DNA from: Bacillus sp. FJAT-28004
Lineage (GTDB): Bacteria; Bacillota; Bacilli; Paenibacillales; Paenibacillaceae
Direction of reading: 5' to 3'
Length of the DNA: 64,000 nucleotides
NCBI RefSeq assembly: GCF_001280845.1
Contig: NZ_LGHP01000003.1
Span: 124,547-188,546 of the forward strand
In this document: positions 35,583 through 43,790 of the stretch, in pieces
Position numbering within the stretch: position 1 is the stretch's first letter
Layout of the letters: every line of letters begins with the position of its first letter
Translations under genes and position numbers: made by a program
Notes under the pieces: generated by a model
Database searches by the model: none
What the model was told of the DNA's origin: nothing
The model's input: the letters and a program-made list of their open reading frames with translations, nothing else

Positions 35583-35612
35583 GCTATCATACGCGAATTG
35601 ATAGCCTTTTTT
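35583..35612 (+). terminator. Orphan rho-independent terminator
   Basis: GCTATCA (35583-35589), nine-base loop, TGATAGC (35599-35605), then CTTTTTT. On the plus strand no gene lies upstream between the divergent PAP2 start (35412) and this hairpin, so it ends an unannotated short transcript or blocks read-through. Confidence 0.7.
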
Positions 35613-35887
35613 CGCTCCAAATAAAGGGTATAAATATTGATTTCAAATTACTGTTTAATAATGTGTATTTGATGGTAAAACTGTAATGGACAAATTCCTC
35701 GCCGTTATGACAGATCATGTCGAAACCGCAAAAGGTGTCGGAACGAAAAAGCTCGTTCACCTGTTCGTCACATAGACCCATTTCGAATTAAGAAACATTT
35801 TCACACATTTTAACGTAAATAAGGACGTTAGTGCTAAAAACTTAGTAATTGGTTGAAAATAAGGCTAAGTCGTCGTAAAAGGAGGTA

Positions 35888-36043
35888 ATGTATTCATTCG
35901 TGAGCAATGCAAGCGTTTTTCTGCCGAGATTAAGCCTAATGAAGACTAATTCAACTTTTGACAAAGAAGTTGTTTCTGTGGAGAATCAATTAAGATCCGA
36001 GAGTGTTTGCAGAGAAACACTCATACAAAGAGAAAATATATAA
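35888..36043 (+). CDS. Possible 51-residue ORF in the leader of the GT2 gene
   Basis: ATG at 35888 directly follows AAAAGGAGGTA; spacing of about two bases is short, though a GTG at 35900 would be about 14 bases away. The 51-codon frame stops at 36041 and contains a perfect hairpin (GAGTGTTT/AAACACTC, 36001-36022). No family recognised and no membrane or signal segment. The rest of the 35413-36116 gap holds the orphan terminator and an AGTAAGT/ACTTACT inverted repeat; otherwise I see no gene. It could be a leader peptide or chance. Confidence 0.3.
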   Translation: MYSFVSNASVFLPRLSLMKTNSTFDKEVVSVENQLRSESVCRETLIQRENI

Positions 36044-36116
36044 TAAAAAGCTTACGGCAGTCACGGGTGGATGCTGAAAAAAGCAAAAAAAATGGGGTCT
36101 AAAGGGGTAATGCCGC

Positions 36117-37355
36117 ATGTTCAATACGATTATGTTTGTAGTTCAAATTCTTTTTGCAGTGCTAGGCGTGTATCAGCTGTTTTTAACGTTTTTCGGATGG
36201 CGACGTAAAAAAGAAGATCTTTCCCATGCACCGAAAAAAACATTCGCATTGCTGATCGCCGCTCATAACGAAGAGCAGGTTGTTGGCGCACTGATTGAAA
36301 ACCTGCAAAAAATGAAATATCCACGGGAGCTTTATGATATTTTTGTAATTTGCGATAATTGCACCGATGGCACAGTCGATGTTGTAAATAGCTACGATGG
36401 AGTATACGCATGTGTTCGTGAAAACCCAAACCAACGCGGTAAGGGGTATGCAGTTGAATGGATGCTTAAAGAGTTGTGGAATATGCCAAAGAGCTACGAT
36501 GGCGTTGCGATCTTTGATGCAGATAATCTTGTAGCTACTGATTTCTTGCAGTATATGAATAATGATTTGAGCAATGGATTCAGAGTTATTCAAGGCTACT
36601 TGGATACCAAAAATCCAAATGACTCTTGGGTTAGTTCTGCTAATGCGATCAACTACTGGTTCTGCAACCGGCTTTGGCAGCTTCCGCGGACAAATCTTGG
36701 CCTTGCAAATTTCCTAGGTGGAACAGGGATGTGCTTTGATGCCAAACTGCTTCAGGAAATGGGCTGGGGAGCAACAAGCTTGGTTGAGGATTTAGAATTT
36801 ACAATCCGCTGCATTAAACGCGGGATTTATCCGAAGTTCAACTTTGAGGCAAAGGTGTTCGACGAGAAGCCCATTACGTTCCAAGCATCAGCTCGCCAAA
36901 GGCTTCGCTGGATGCAAGGCCACTTTGATGTTACTCGTAAATATATGCTGCCTCTGCTCTGGCAGGGGATCAAGGATCGCAGCATGACGAAGATTGATGC
37001 TGCCCTTTATGTGTTCAATGCTTATAATTATTTGGCTGGATTTTTTATTGCAGCGATTATTTGGGGAGACATCCTGCTGTCAGGCGGAGACAACGTCACC
37101 TCCGTGTACAACCTGCTTCCGATTTGGTTAAGCATTCCGTATATGGCATATATCTTTGTGCAAATACCTTTATCCATGTATATGGCTAAAGTTTCGTGGA
37201 AGCTGTATTTGCGTATACCGACCTTTTTATTGTTCACCTTGTCATGGTGGCCGATAACCGTGCATGCATTTTTCACGCAAAACAATAAAAAGTGGAGCCA
37301 TACCCAGCATACACGTGTCATTAGGCTTGAAGAAGTTCAAAGCAAGCAAGTGTAA
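36117..37355 (+). CDS. Membrane-bound family 2 glycosyltransferase
   Basis: 412 residues. One N-terminal membrane helix, a GT-A catalytic domain with AAHNEE, the metal-binding D134-A-D136 (IFDADNLV), VEDLEFT as catalytic base region and QRLRW (Q261-W265), then two or three C-terminal helices. The QxxRW motif marks processive beta-glycosyltransferases such as those making poly-GlcNAc, cellulose or hyaluronan-like chains. Product unknown; it is a single gene with a long leader. The ribosome site AAAGGGG precedes the ATG. Confidence 0.87.
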   Translation: MFNTIMFVVQILFAVLGVYQLFLTFFGWRRKKEDLSHAPKKTFALLIAAHNEEQVVGALIENLQKMKYPRELYDIFVICDNCTDGTVDVVNSYDGVYACVRENPNQRGKGYAVEWMLKELWNMPKSYDGVAIFDADNLVATDFLQYMNNDLSNGFRVIQGYLDTKNPNDSWVSSANAINYWFCNRLWQLPRTNLGLANFLGGTGMCFDAKLLQEMGWGATSLVEDLEFTIRCIKRGIYPKFNFEAKVFDEKPITFQASARQRLRWMQGHFDVTRKYMLPLLWQGIKDRSMTKIDAALYVFNAYNYLAGFFIAAIIWGDILLSGGDNVTSVYNLLPIWLSIPYMAYIFVQIPLSMYMAKVSWKLYLRIPTFLLFTLSWWPITVHAFFTQNNKKWSHTQHTRVIRLEEVQSKQV

Positions 37356-37362
37356 TAGGTTG

Positions 37363-37392
37363 TTGACAAGGCTTTGTAGGCCATGGTATAGT
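37363..37392 (+). promoter_or_regulatory. SigA promoter of infC-rpmI-rplT
   Basis: TTGACA (37363-37368), 18 bases, TATAGT (37387-37392), directly after the GT2 stop and about 230 bases before infC. Confidence 0.75.
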
Positions 37393-37397
37393 AACAC

Positions 37398-37617
37398 GGT
37401 AACATTTACAACTAACTTAATACGCACAAGTAGAAGCACCCGCTTCTCACCTTTCGGCTCAGGCTGGCTGGTTCGCGATAATCGATTAGTCATTCCATTA
37501 TTTCAACTGAAATAATGTTCTGACATACATGTACGGTTATGAGATGCGGGTTCGAGCGAACCCGCATTTTTTTATTGCGTGGAGACATGAACAAACCATT
37601 TTTGGAGGTGGCACGTT
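37398..37617 (+). promoter_or_regulatory. Long infC leader, probable L20 autoregulatory region
   Basis: About 220 bases of structured leader before infC ending in a strong terminator at 37544-37573 (ATGCGGGTTCG with GAACCCGCAT, then T7). In low-GC Firmicutes the infC-rpmI-rplT operon is repressed by L20 binding its own leader and promoting termination; position and architecture here fit that. The L20-binding structure itself was not folded. Confidence 0.65.
37544..37573 (+). terminator. Leader terminator upstream of infC
   Basis: Perfect 10-base GC-rich stem with small loop and T7, located 45 bases before the infC start rather than after a gene, so it is a regulatory attenuator. Confidence 0.85.
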
Positions 37618-38133
37618 ATTAGCAGAGAACATCAAATCAATGATGAAATCCGGGCCAGAGAAGTGCGTTTAGTCGGCGCTGAAGGCGAGCAAATCGGTAT
37701 TAAATCCATTCGCGATGCTATGCAGCTTGCTGTCGAGCTTAATTTGGACCTGGTGAACGTCGCTCCGACGGCTAAACCGCCGGTATGCCGCATCATGGAC
37801 TACGGGAAATTCCGTTATGAGCAGCAGAAGAAAGAAAAAGAAGCACGCAAAAACCAAAAGATCGTTGATCTTAAAGAAGTTTGGTTCCGTGCTAACATTG
37901 ATGAAAATGACTACCAAACGAAATATCGTAACGTAGTTAAGTTTCTAGGTGAAGGCGATAAAGTGAAAGCATCCGTAAGATTCCGCGGTCGTGAGATTGC
38001 TCATGCATCTCTAGGCCAAAAGATTTTGGATCGTCTTTCAAAAGAGGTTGCCGAATTATGCAGCGTTGAGCGCGCTCCTAAGCTGGAAGGCCGGAGCATG
38101 ATTATGATTTTGGCACCCAAAACCAACAGCTAA
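37618..38133 (+). CDS. infC: Translation initiation factor IF-3 (ATT start)
   Basis: 171 residues. The N-domain begins QINDEIRAREVRLVGAEGEQIG, central linker with basic residues, C-domain KDKVKASVRFRGREIAH and RAPKLEGRSM. IF3 prevents 30S-50S joining and checks initiator tRNA. The conserved start lies upstream of the first ATG/GTG: the codon ATT at 37618 with GGAGG at 37604-37608, nine bases before. Rare AUU starts are known for infC in bacteria and allow self-regulation because IF3 discriminates against them. A GTG at 37663 would remove 15 conserved residues. First gene of infC-rpmI-rplT. Confidence 0.93.
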   Translation: MSREHQINDEIRAREVRLVGAEGEQIGIKSIRDAMQLAVELNLDLVNVAPTAKPPVCRIMDYGKFRYEQQKKEKEARKNQKIVDLKEVWFRANIDENDYQTKYRNVVKFLGEGDKVKASVRFRGREIAHASLGQKILDRLSKEVAELCSVERAPKLEGRSMIMILAPKTNS

Positions 38134-38167
38134 CTACTGATGAAGAACTTTAAGGAGGATAACTGAT

Positions 38168-38365
38168 ATGCCTAAGATGAAAACTCACAGCAGTCTGAAA
38201 GACCGCTTTAAAATTACTGGAACTGGTAAAGTAAAACGTTACAAAGCTTACCGTAACCACTTGCTTTCACACAAATCCGGTCGTCAAAAACGCGTACTTG
38301 CTGGCCAACCGCTTATGGCTGCTGGCGATGTTCGTCGTTTGAAACAAGGCCTTTCTAACTTGTAA
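38168..38365 (+). CDS. rpmI: 50S ribosomal protein L35
   Basis: 65 residues, basic, with the family start MPKMKTHSSLKDRFKITGTGKVKR and the HLLSHKSGRQKR core. Component of the large subunit. Separated by 34 bases from infC with an AAGGAGG ribosome site, and 50 bases before rplT. Confidence 0.97.
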   Translation: MPKMKTHSSLKDRFKITGTGKVKRYKAYRNHLLSHKSGRQKRVLAGQPLMAAGDVRRLKQGLSNL

Positions 38366-38415
38366 TAATAAGCTACACCAAATAAGCTAATTCAACCTAC
38401 AGGAGGTTTCCACTC

Positions 38416-38775
38416 ATGGCAAGAGTTAAAGGCGGATTTGTCCGCACTCGTCGTCGCAAAAGAATTCTAAAGCTAGCTAAAGGTTATTTCGGTTCGAAAC
38501 ATCGTCTGTTTAAAACAGCGAAGGAGCAAGTTGGTAAGTCCCTAATGTACGCTTACCGTGACCGTCGCAACAAAAAACGTGACATCCGCAGACTGTGGAT
38601 CGTTCGTATTAACGCGGCAGCTCGTATTAACGGACTTTCGTACAACAAATTTATGCACGGCTTGAAACTTGCGGGCGTAGAAGTAAACCGCAAAATCCTT
38701 GCTGACCTTGCAGTTAACGATATGACTTCGTTTAATTCGCTTGCAGGCATTGCAAAAGAAAAAATCAACGCTTAG
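38416..38775 (+). CDS. rplT: 50S ribosomal protein L20
   Basis: 119 residues, very basic N-terminus (MARVKGGFVRTRRRKRI, AKGYFGSKHRLFKTA) and globular C-domain INGLSYNKFMHGLK. Binds 23S rRNA early in assembly and, in Firmicutes, the leader of this operon as repressor. AGGAGG precedes the ATG. Last gene of the operon, followed by a strong terminator. Confidence 0.97.
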   Translation: MARVKGGFVRTRRRKRILKLAKGYFGSKHRLFKTAKEQVGKSLMYAYRDRRNKKRDIRRLWIVRINAAARINGLSYNKFMHGLKLAGVEVNRKILADLAVNDMTSFNSLAGIAKEKINA

Positions 38776-38790
38776 TCGTTGACAACATAT

Positions 38791-38837
38791 AAGGGCTGTC
38801 CAAGTCATCTATACGATGATTTTTGGACAGCCTTTTT
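38791..38837 (+). terminator. Rho-independent terminator after rplT
   Basis: GGCTGTCCAA (38794-38803) pairs exactly with TTGGACAGCC (38823-38832), then T5. Confidence 0.9.
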
Positions 38838-38981
38838 GCGTAATCGAGGATCATGCCGTGATAGTAAGAAATTGCCCTTTGAACCGACATATGCACATTT
38901 ATAGGATCAGTGGACAAATATACAGACGGTTGCCGTTCGCCGCGAATATGCTGTAGGACAACGGGAAAGGAGGGATTTCGC

Positions 38982-39389
38982 ATGCATAACGTTTCCAAGC
39001 AACAAATACGGAAACTGGTCGGCAAATCCATTTATGCTGTACGTCCAGACGGCTCTGTCGTCACTGGCAAGCTCGTTCGGATACACCAAAATAAACTAAT
39101 TATCGTTCCACTTGACAAAGACAAAGGTAAGTTCGTGCAAACGAAAGCAATCTTGCCTCTCGTATTGTTTGACCTTCTTGCAATCGGCACGCTTCCTTTA
39201 TGGGGCGGTGGTTTTGGCGGTGGCTTTGGTGGTGGCTACGGTGGCGGCAATTGCTGCAACAACAATTTTAACCAATACGGCAATGGCAACTACGGTGGTT
39301 ATGGTAATGGTGGTTATGGTGGTAATGGTGGCAATGGTGGTTATGGTGGCAATGGCGGATATGGAAACCAAGGTTATAACGGTTTTTAA
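38982..39389 (+). CDS. Glycine-rich small protein, unknown function
   Basis: 135 residues. Residues about 1-70 are a small basic fold (KKLVGKSIYAVRPDGSVVTGKL-like, with strands IHQNKLIIVPL) and residues 75-135 are almost entirely Gly, Asn and Tyr repeats (GGNGGYGGN, NCCNNNFNQYG). The ATG at 38982 has GGAAAGGAGGG upstream; longer frames have no site. Gly-rich tails of this kind occur in spore-coat or wall-associated proteins of spore formers, which is the only guess offered. Expressed alone, convergent to a GNAT 15 bases away. Confidence 0.7.
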   Translation: MHNVSKQQIRKLVGKSIYAVRPDGSVVTGKLVRIHQNKLIIVPLDKDKGKFVQTKAILPLVLFDLLAIGTLPLWGGGFGGGFGGGYGGGNCCNNNFNQYGNGNYGGYGNGGYGGNGGNGGYGGNGGYGNQGYNGF

Positions 39390-39403
39390 TGGCAGTTAAG
39401 TAA

Positions 39404-39856
39404 TCATAGCGGGGGGAGCGGTTTAAGTAATTCGTAGCAGCGCAGTTCAGGATAGTAGTGGACGGTATAGTAACCAAGCTTGCTATAGAGTTGATGTGCT
39501 TTACCATTAACTTGATCGACAAACAGCCTGGCAACCTTGCAATTCTGCGTCTTGCCGTAAGCCTCGCTATGAGCCATTAATTTTCTTCCCCACTGTCTAT
39601 TTCGGTGATCAGGATGCGTGACCATCATATCTAAATAAAGCACCTCACCGATCACTTCAAAATGAATGAAGGATACAGGAGGGCTTTTTTTAGATAAGGA
39701 TGCAACAAAAGTAACGCCGCGCCTAAAACGCTTAGGGAGTTCTCGAATCGTTTGCGCATCATGTTGATGCACCGTATGGGATAAGGGGATAAGCTCTTTA
39801 CGAATGAGGCGAACGACTTCGGCTTCATCCAATCTGGGCTCATAAATTCGAATCAT
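39404..39856 (-). CDS. GNAT N-acetyltransferase
   Basis: About 150 residues. Core HPDHRNRQWGRKLMAHSE, a somewhat degenerate acetyl-CoA loop, and VNGKAHQLYSKLGYYTVHYYPELRCYEL, the typical GNAT end. Several in-frame ATGs (39904, 39865, 39862, 39856) exist and none has a strong ribosome site; 39856 has GGAATGA at usable distance and is chosen with low certainty. Substrate unknown. It converges with the Gly-rich gene without a clear terminator between. Confidence 0.75.
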   Translation of the reverse strand: MIRIYEPRLDEAEVVRLIRKELIPLSHTVHQHDAQTIRELPKRFRRGVTFVASLSKKSPPVSFIHFEVIGEVLYLDMMVTHPDHRNRQWGRKLMAHSEAYGKTQNCKVARLFVDQVNGKAHQLYSKLGYYTVHYYPELRCYELLKPLPPL

Positions 39857-39993
39857 ACTCATCATTCCATTTCTACTGCGCCGAATTGATCTTTGACGCA
39901 GCATGAATTTGCCGCATTAGGGCTAAACTAGTATATGTAACGCAGTGAAGGATTGCGCCTAATACATTTTATAACAAGAGTTATTTATGGTTC

Positions 39994-40022
39994 TTGACGA
40001 ACGGAGATTCACGGCATATAAT
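39994..40022 (+). promoter_or_regulatory. SigA promoter of the ilv-leu operon
   Basis: TTGACG (39994-39999), 17 bases, perfect TATAAT (40017-40022), with the T-box leader starting a few bases later. Confidence 0.85.
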
Positions 40023-40028
40023 AAGGAA

Positions 40029-40402
40029 AGTCTTATCTACCACGTACTGGTATTCGTACCATGTGGTAAATACAAAATCAGCATTGATGAGGACGAAGTG
40101 CTTAGGGCCCTTTTGAACAGAGAGCGGATGGATCAGCTGCAACCATCGCCAAAATCCCTTTTCTACGAGCTCACCTCGGAGCTGTTTCCTTGAAAAGCAA
40201 CAACTTACGAAGTTGCCTATTAGGGGGAATCGCAGGGCAAGCGTTACAGTGCCATTGGTAGAACGTATATGTATGACGTTCTTACTTGTAGAGGTTATAT
40301 ATCGGGAGATGTATAACGAATTTGGGTGGTACCACGGAAGATATACCTTTCGTCCCTCGTTGCTTCGTATTGAAGCATGAGGAACGAAAGGTTTTTTTGT
40401 TT
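40029..40402 (+). promoter_or_regulatory. T-box riboswitch, probable Leu (CTC) specifier
   Basis: A 370-base leader with T-box landmarks in order: AG-bulge AGAGAG at 40119-40124, stem I apex (CAACCATCG), a specifier-like GAG-CTC-ACC with CTC at 40170-40172, the T-box GGGTGGTACCACGG at 40324-40337 and the terminator at 40345-40398. Uncharged leucyl-tRNA would stabilise the antiterminator and switch on ilvB-ilvN-ilvC-leuA. The T-box call is firm; the specifier codon is inferred by alignment to the usual loop pattern and was not folded. Confidence 0.92.
40345..40398 (+). terminator. T-box terminator
   Basis: ACCTTTCGT plus CCCTC pairs with GAGG plus AACGAAAGGT, with inner TGCTTC/GAAGCA, then T7. 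It overlaps the antiterminator partner of the T-box sequence. Confidence 0.9.
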
Positions 40403-40423
40403 TTTCTGAGAGGAGGATGACTG

Positions 40424-42169
40424 ATGATAACGCAAGGTGCAACACTGAAGTCAAAAGAGGAAATGAAGGAAAGACTCTCGAAGCCCGAGGTTATATCTGG
40501 TTCGGAAATTTTGCTAAGAAGTCTATTGCTTGAGGGTGTAGATTGTGTGTTCGGCTATCCAGGTGGAGCAGTGTTGTACATTTATGACGCGATGCACGGA
40601 AACCCCGATTTCAATCATTTACTTACACGGCACGAGCAAGGCGCGATTCACGCAGCAGACGGTTATGCCCGCGCAAGCGGCAAAGTAGGCGTTTGTATCG
40701 CTACATCAGGTCCTGGTGCTACAAACCTCGTTACGGGAATTGCAACTGCATATATGGATTCCGTACCACTAGTTGTTATTACTGGTAATGTCATCTCCAG
40801 TCTGATTGGCAGCGATGCTTTCCAAGAGGCAGATATTACAGGAATTACAATGCCAATCACCAAACACAGCTACTTGGTTCGCGATGTTGAGGATTTGCCT
40901 CGTATTATCCACGAAGCGTTCCATATCGCCAACACGGGGCGCAAAGGTCCAGTATTGATCGATATTCCGAAGGACATCTCAGCGGCTAAGACATTGTTCA
41001 AGCCGGTAACAGAAGTGAGCATCCGTGGTTACAACCCGACGGTGACGCCTAACAAAAATCAAGTGGATAAGCTGATTAAGGCGATTGAACAAGCGGAGCG
41101 CCCGCTAATTCTAGCAGGCGGCGGTGTTGTTTACTCAGGCGGACATGAAGAGCTGTTCGAATTCGTTACAAAAACTCAAATTCCAATTACAACAACATTG
41201 CTTGGTTTGGGAGCTTTTCCAAGCGGCAATGATTTATTCCTAGGCATGCCAGGCATGCATGGCACATATACGGCTAATAAATCGATTCAAAGTGCAGATT
41301 TGCTAATTAATATTGGCGCTCGCTTCGATGACCGCGTGACCGGCAAGCTTGCGGGCTTTGCTCCACTTGCGAAAATCGTACACATCGATATCGATCCTGC
41401 GGAAATCGGTAAAAATGTACCAACAGATATCCCGATCGTTGGTGATGTTAAGACTGTTCTTGAGATTGTTAATAAGCTAGCGAAACGTGCAGATAAAGCT
41501 GACGATTGGCGTGCGAAGCTCAAAGCTTCTTGTGAGCAATATCCGTTCAGCTATAAGGATTCTGACGTTGAACTGAAGCCGCAGTGGGTTATAGAGCTAA
41601 TCCATGAGACAACGGATGGCGATGCCATTGTAACAACTGACGTTGGCCAACATCAAATGTGGGCTGCGCAGTATTACAAGTTTAACAAGCCTCGTTCATG
41701 GGTTACTTCCGGTGGACTAGGTACGATGGGCTTCGGATTCCCTTCTGCTATCGGCGCTCAAATGGCGAATCCGGATCGCGTAGTCGTTTCCATTAATGGT
41801 GACGGCGGAATGCAAATGTGCGCGCAAGAGCTTGCGATTTGCGCAATTAACAACATTCCGGTTAAGGTAGTAATCATCAATAATCAGGTGCTCGGTATGG
41901 TAAGGCAGTGGCAGGAGCTTATCTATGATAACCGCTACAGTCATATTGATCTCTCAGGCAGCCCCGACTTTGTTAAGCTGTCAGAGGCTTACGGCGTTAA
42001 AGGCTTCCGCGCAACGAACAAAGAAGAAGCACGCGCCGCATGGGAAGAAGCATTACGCCATCCAGGTCCAGCAGTCGTTGAGTTCGTCGTTCGCAAAGAT
42101 GAGAACGTGTACCCAATGGTAGCGCAAGGAAGCACCATCGACGAAATGATCATGGGGGATGCGGAATGA
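40424..42169 (+). CDS. ilvB: Acetolactate synthase large subunit
   Basis: 581 residues. Thiamine-diphosphate enzyme: FGYPGGAVLYIYD and the catalytic Glu in RHEQGAIHAADGYAR, FAD-linked middle domain, and the C-terminal ThDP motif NGDGGMQMC...NN with GMVRQWQ. It condenses pyruvate (or with 2-oxobutyrate) to acetolactate or acetohydroxybutyrate, first step of valine/leucine/isoleucine synthesis. First gene after the T-box; ribosome site GAGGAGG. Its stop overlaps ilvN by four bases. Confidence 0.97.
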   Translation: MITQGATLKSKEEMKERLSKPEVISGSEILLRSLLLEGVDCVFGYPGGAVLYIYDAMHGNPDFNHLLTRHEQGAIHAADGYARASGKVGVCIATSGPGATNLVTGIATAYMDSVPLVVITGNVISSLIGSDAFQEADITGITMPITKHSYLVRDVEDLPRIIHEAFHIANTGRKGPVLIDIPKDISAAKTLFKPVTEVSIRGYNPTVTPNKNQVDKLIKAIEQAERPLILAGGGVVYSGGHEELFEFVTKTQIPITTTLLGLGAFPSGNDLFLGMPGMHGTYTANKSIQSADLLINIGARFDDRVTGKLAGFAPLAKIVHIDIDPAEIGKNVPTDIPIVGDVKTVLEIVNKLAKRADKADDWRAKLKASCEQYPFSYKDSDVELKPQWVIELIHETTDGDAIVTTDVGQHQMWAAQYYKFNKPRSWVTSGGLGTMGFGFPSAIGAQMANPDRVVVSINGDGGMQMCAQELAICAINNIPVKVVIINNQVLGMVRQWQELIYDNRYSHIDLSGSPDFVKLSEAYGVKGFRATNKEEARAAWEEALRHPGPAVVEFVVRKDENVYPMVAQGSTIDEMIMGDAE

Positions 42170-42651
42170 AAAAACACACGATCGCAGTAATCGTAAATGA
42201 TCAGCCCGGCGTTCTACAACGCGTATCAGGTTTGTTCGGACGCCGCGGCTTCAATATTGAAAGCATTACAGTTGGTTCGAGCGAAGAAGCAGGCTTGTCG
42301 CGTATGGTCATCGTCACCTCTGGTGATGATCATACGCTCGAGCAAGTAACGAAACAGCTGTATAAGCTGATTGACGTTATCAAGGTTATTGATCTTAGCT
42401 CAAATCCGATGGTTGCACGCGAGCTTGCACTTATTAAAGTCAATGCAGAGCCAGCATCTCGTCCAGAAATTTTAGGTGTAGTTGAAACTTTCCGCGCAGC
42501 GGTTGTGGACATTGGCACTCATTCTCTTATGGTACAAGTAGTCGGAGACACAGAAAAAATTGATGCCATGGTTGAATTGCTTAAACCATATGGCATTCGT
42601 GAATTGTCGCGTACGGGAGTAACGGCATTGAACAGAGGCAATTCCAAGTAG
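42166..42651 (+). CDS. ilvN: Acetolactate synthase regulatory subunit
   Basis: 161 residues. N-terminal ACT domain (IAVIVNDQPGVLQRVSGLFGRRG-type start, NIESITVG) and the ALS small-subunit C-domain. It activates the large subunit and confers valine feedback. ATGA overlap with ilvB couples their translation, ensuring equal amounts. Confidence 0.96.
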   Translation: MKKHTIAVIVNDQPGVLQRVSGLFGRRGFNIESITVGSSEEAGLSRMVIVTSGDDHTLEQVTKQLYKLIDVIKVIDLSSNPMVARELALIKVNAEPASRPEILGVVETFRAAVVDIGTHSLMVQVVGDTEKIDAMVELLKPYGIRELSRTGVTALNRGNSK

Positions 42652-42671
42652 TAAGAGCTCAACATTCAACA

Positions 42672-42757
42672 TCCCGCTTTGAGCGGGAGTTTAAGGGGAG
42701 AACCGCTGCTTAAGGGTCATTCTCTGCTTAAACACCCGCTCAAAAGGGTTAAACTAA
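42672..42757 (+). promoter_or_regulatory. Structured ilvN-ilvC intergenic region
   Basis: Perfect hairpin CCCGCT-TTG-AGCGGG (42673-42687) followed by TTAAG/CTTAA repeats and ending at the AAAGGAGG of ilvC. In Bacillus the ilv-leu mRNA is cut before ilvC and a 5' hairpin protects the stable ilvC part; this element is in the matching place. Role here is inference. Confidence 0.5.
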
Positions 42758-42774
42758 AGGAGGCAATTATTAAT

Positions 42775-43767
42775 ATGGCAGTTACAATGTACTATGAAAA
42801 AGACGCTGATCAAGGCGTACTACAAGGTAAAACAATCGCAGTTATCGGTTACGGCAGCCAAGGTCACGCTCAAGCACAAAATCTTCGCGATAGCGGCTTG
42901 AAAGTAGTTATTGGTCTTCGTCCTGGTAAATCCGCAGACGTTGCTAAAAAAGATGGTTTCGAAGTACTTACAGTTGCTGAAGCAACTAAAGTGGCTGACG
43001 TTGTACAAATTTTGCTTCCTGACGAAACACAAGCAAAAGTATACACAGAAGAAATCGCTCCTAACTTGAAAAAAGGCGCGGCACTTATGTTCTCCCACGG
43101 CTTCAACATTCACTATGGCCAAATCGTTCCTAACGCAGATACAGACGTATTCCTAGTTGCTCCAAAATCTCCTGGTCACATGGTTCGCCGTACGTACCAA
43201 GAGGGATTTGGCGTTCCTGGACTAATCGCAATCGAGCAAGATGCTACTGGCAATGCTAAAGCTATCGGCCTTGCATATGCTAAAGGTATTGGCTGTACTC
43301 GTGCAGGCGTTATCGAAACTTCTTTCAAAGAAGAAACAGAAACAGATTTGTTCGGTGAGCAAGCTGTTCTTTGCGGCGGTGCTTCCGCACTAGTTAAAGC
43401 AGGTTTTGAAACGCTTGTTGAAGCTGGCTACGCTCCAGAAATGGCTTACTTCGAGTGCTTGCACGAACTTAAATTGATCGTTGACATGATGTATGAAGGC
43501 GGAATTTCGTCGATGCGCGATTCCATCTCCAACACTGCAGAATACGGCGACTATGTAACGGGTCCTCGTATCGTAACAGAAGAAACGAAGAAAGAAATGA
43601 AACGCGTATTGGAAGATATCCAATCCGGTCGTTTCGCTCGTGACTTCATCTTGGAAAACCAATCGAACCGTGCTATGCTTACAGCTACACGCCGTAATGA
43701 AGCAGCTCACCCAATCGAGCAAACAGGCGCACAGCTTCGTGAATTGATGCACTGGATCAAGAAGTAA
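42775..43767 (+). CDS. ilvC: Ketol-acid reductoisomerase
   Basis: 330 residues, class I. N-terminal NADPH-binding IAVIGYGSQGHAQAQNLRDSG, then KSPGHMVRRTYQ, and metal-binding DLFGEQAVLCGG and helical C-domain SNTAEYGDYVTGPR. Converts acetolactate or acetohydroxybutyrate to dihydroxy acids. The longer frame from 42679 crosses the structured spacer; ATG 42775 has AAAGGAGG at proper distance. Codons look strongly biased, as for a highly expressed gene. Confidence 0.97.
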   Translation: MAVTMYYEKDADQGVLQGKTIAVIGYGSQGHAQAQNLRDSGLKVVIGLRPGKSADVAKKDGFEVLTVAEATKVADVVQILLPDETQAKVYTEEIAPNLKKGAALMFSHGFNIHYGQIVPNADTDVFLVAPKSPGHMVRRTYQEGFGVPGLIAIEQDATGNAKAIGLAYAKGIGCTRAGVIETSFKEETETDLFGEQAVLCGGASALVKAGFETLVEAGYAPEMAYFECLHELKLIVDMMYEGGISSMRDSISNTAEYGDYVTGPRIVTEETKKEMKRVLEDIQSGRFARDFILENQSNRAMLTATRRNEAAHPIEQTGAQLRELMHWIKK

Positions 43768-43790
43768 TATAAGATAGAATGAAGGAAAAT

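Noticed and set aside
35587..35781. 64-residue minus-strand ORF upstream of the GT2 gene
   Set aside because: No ribosome site, no recognisable pattern, and it crosses the orphan terminator hairpin.
35620..36116. c-di-GMP riboswitch upstream of the glycosyltransferase
   Set aside because: Looked for GEMM-type conserved segments because GT2 enzymes are often c-di-GMP controlled; none were found by eye.
39268..39534. His-rich minus-strand ORF
   Set aside because: Antisense to the Gly-rich repeat codons (GGT/GGC read as ACC/GCC, with His from ATG), no ribosome site.
39981..40454. 157-residue minus-strand ORF
   Set aside because: Lies across the ilv promoter and T-box leader, whose features explain the sequence.
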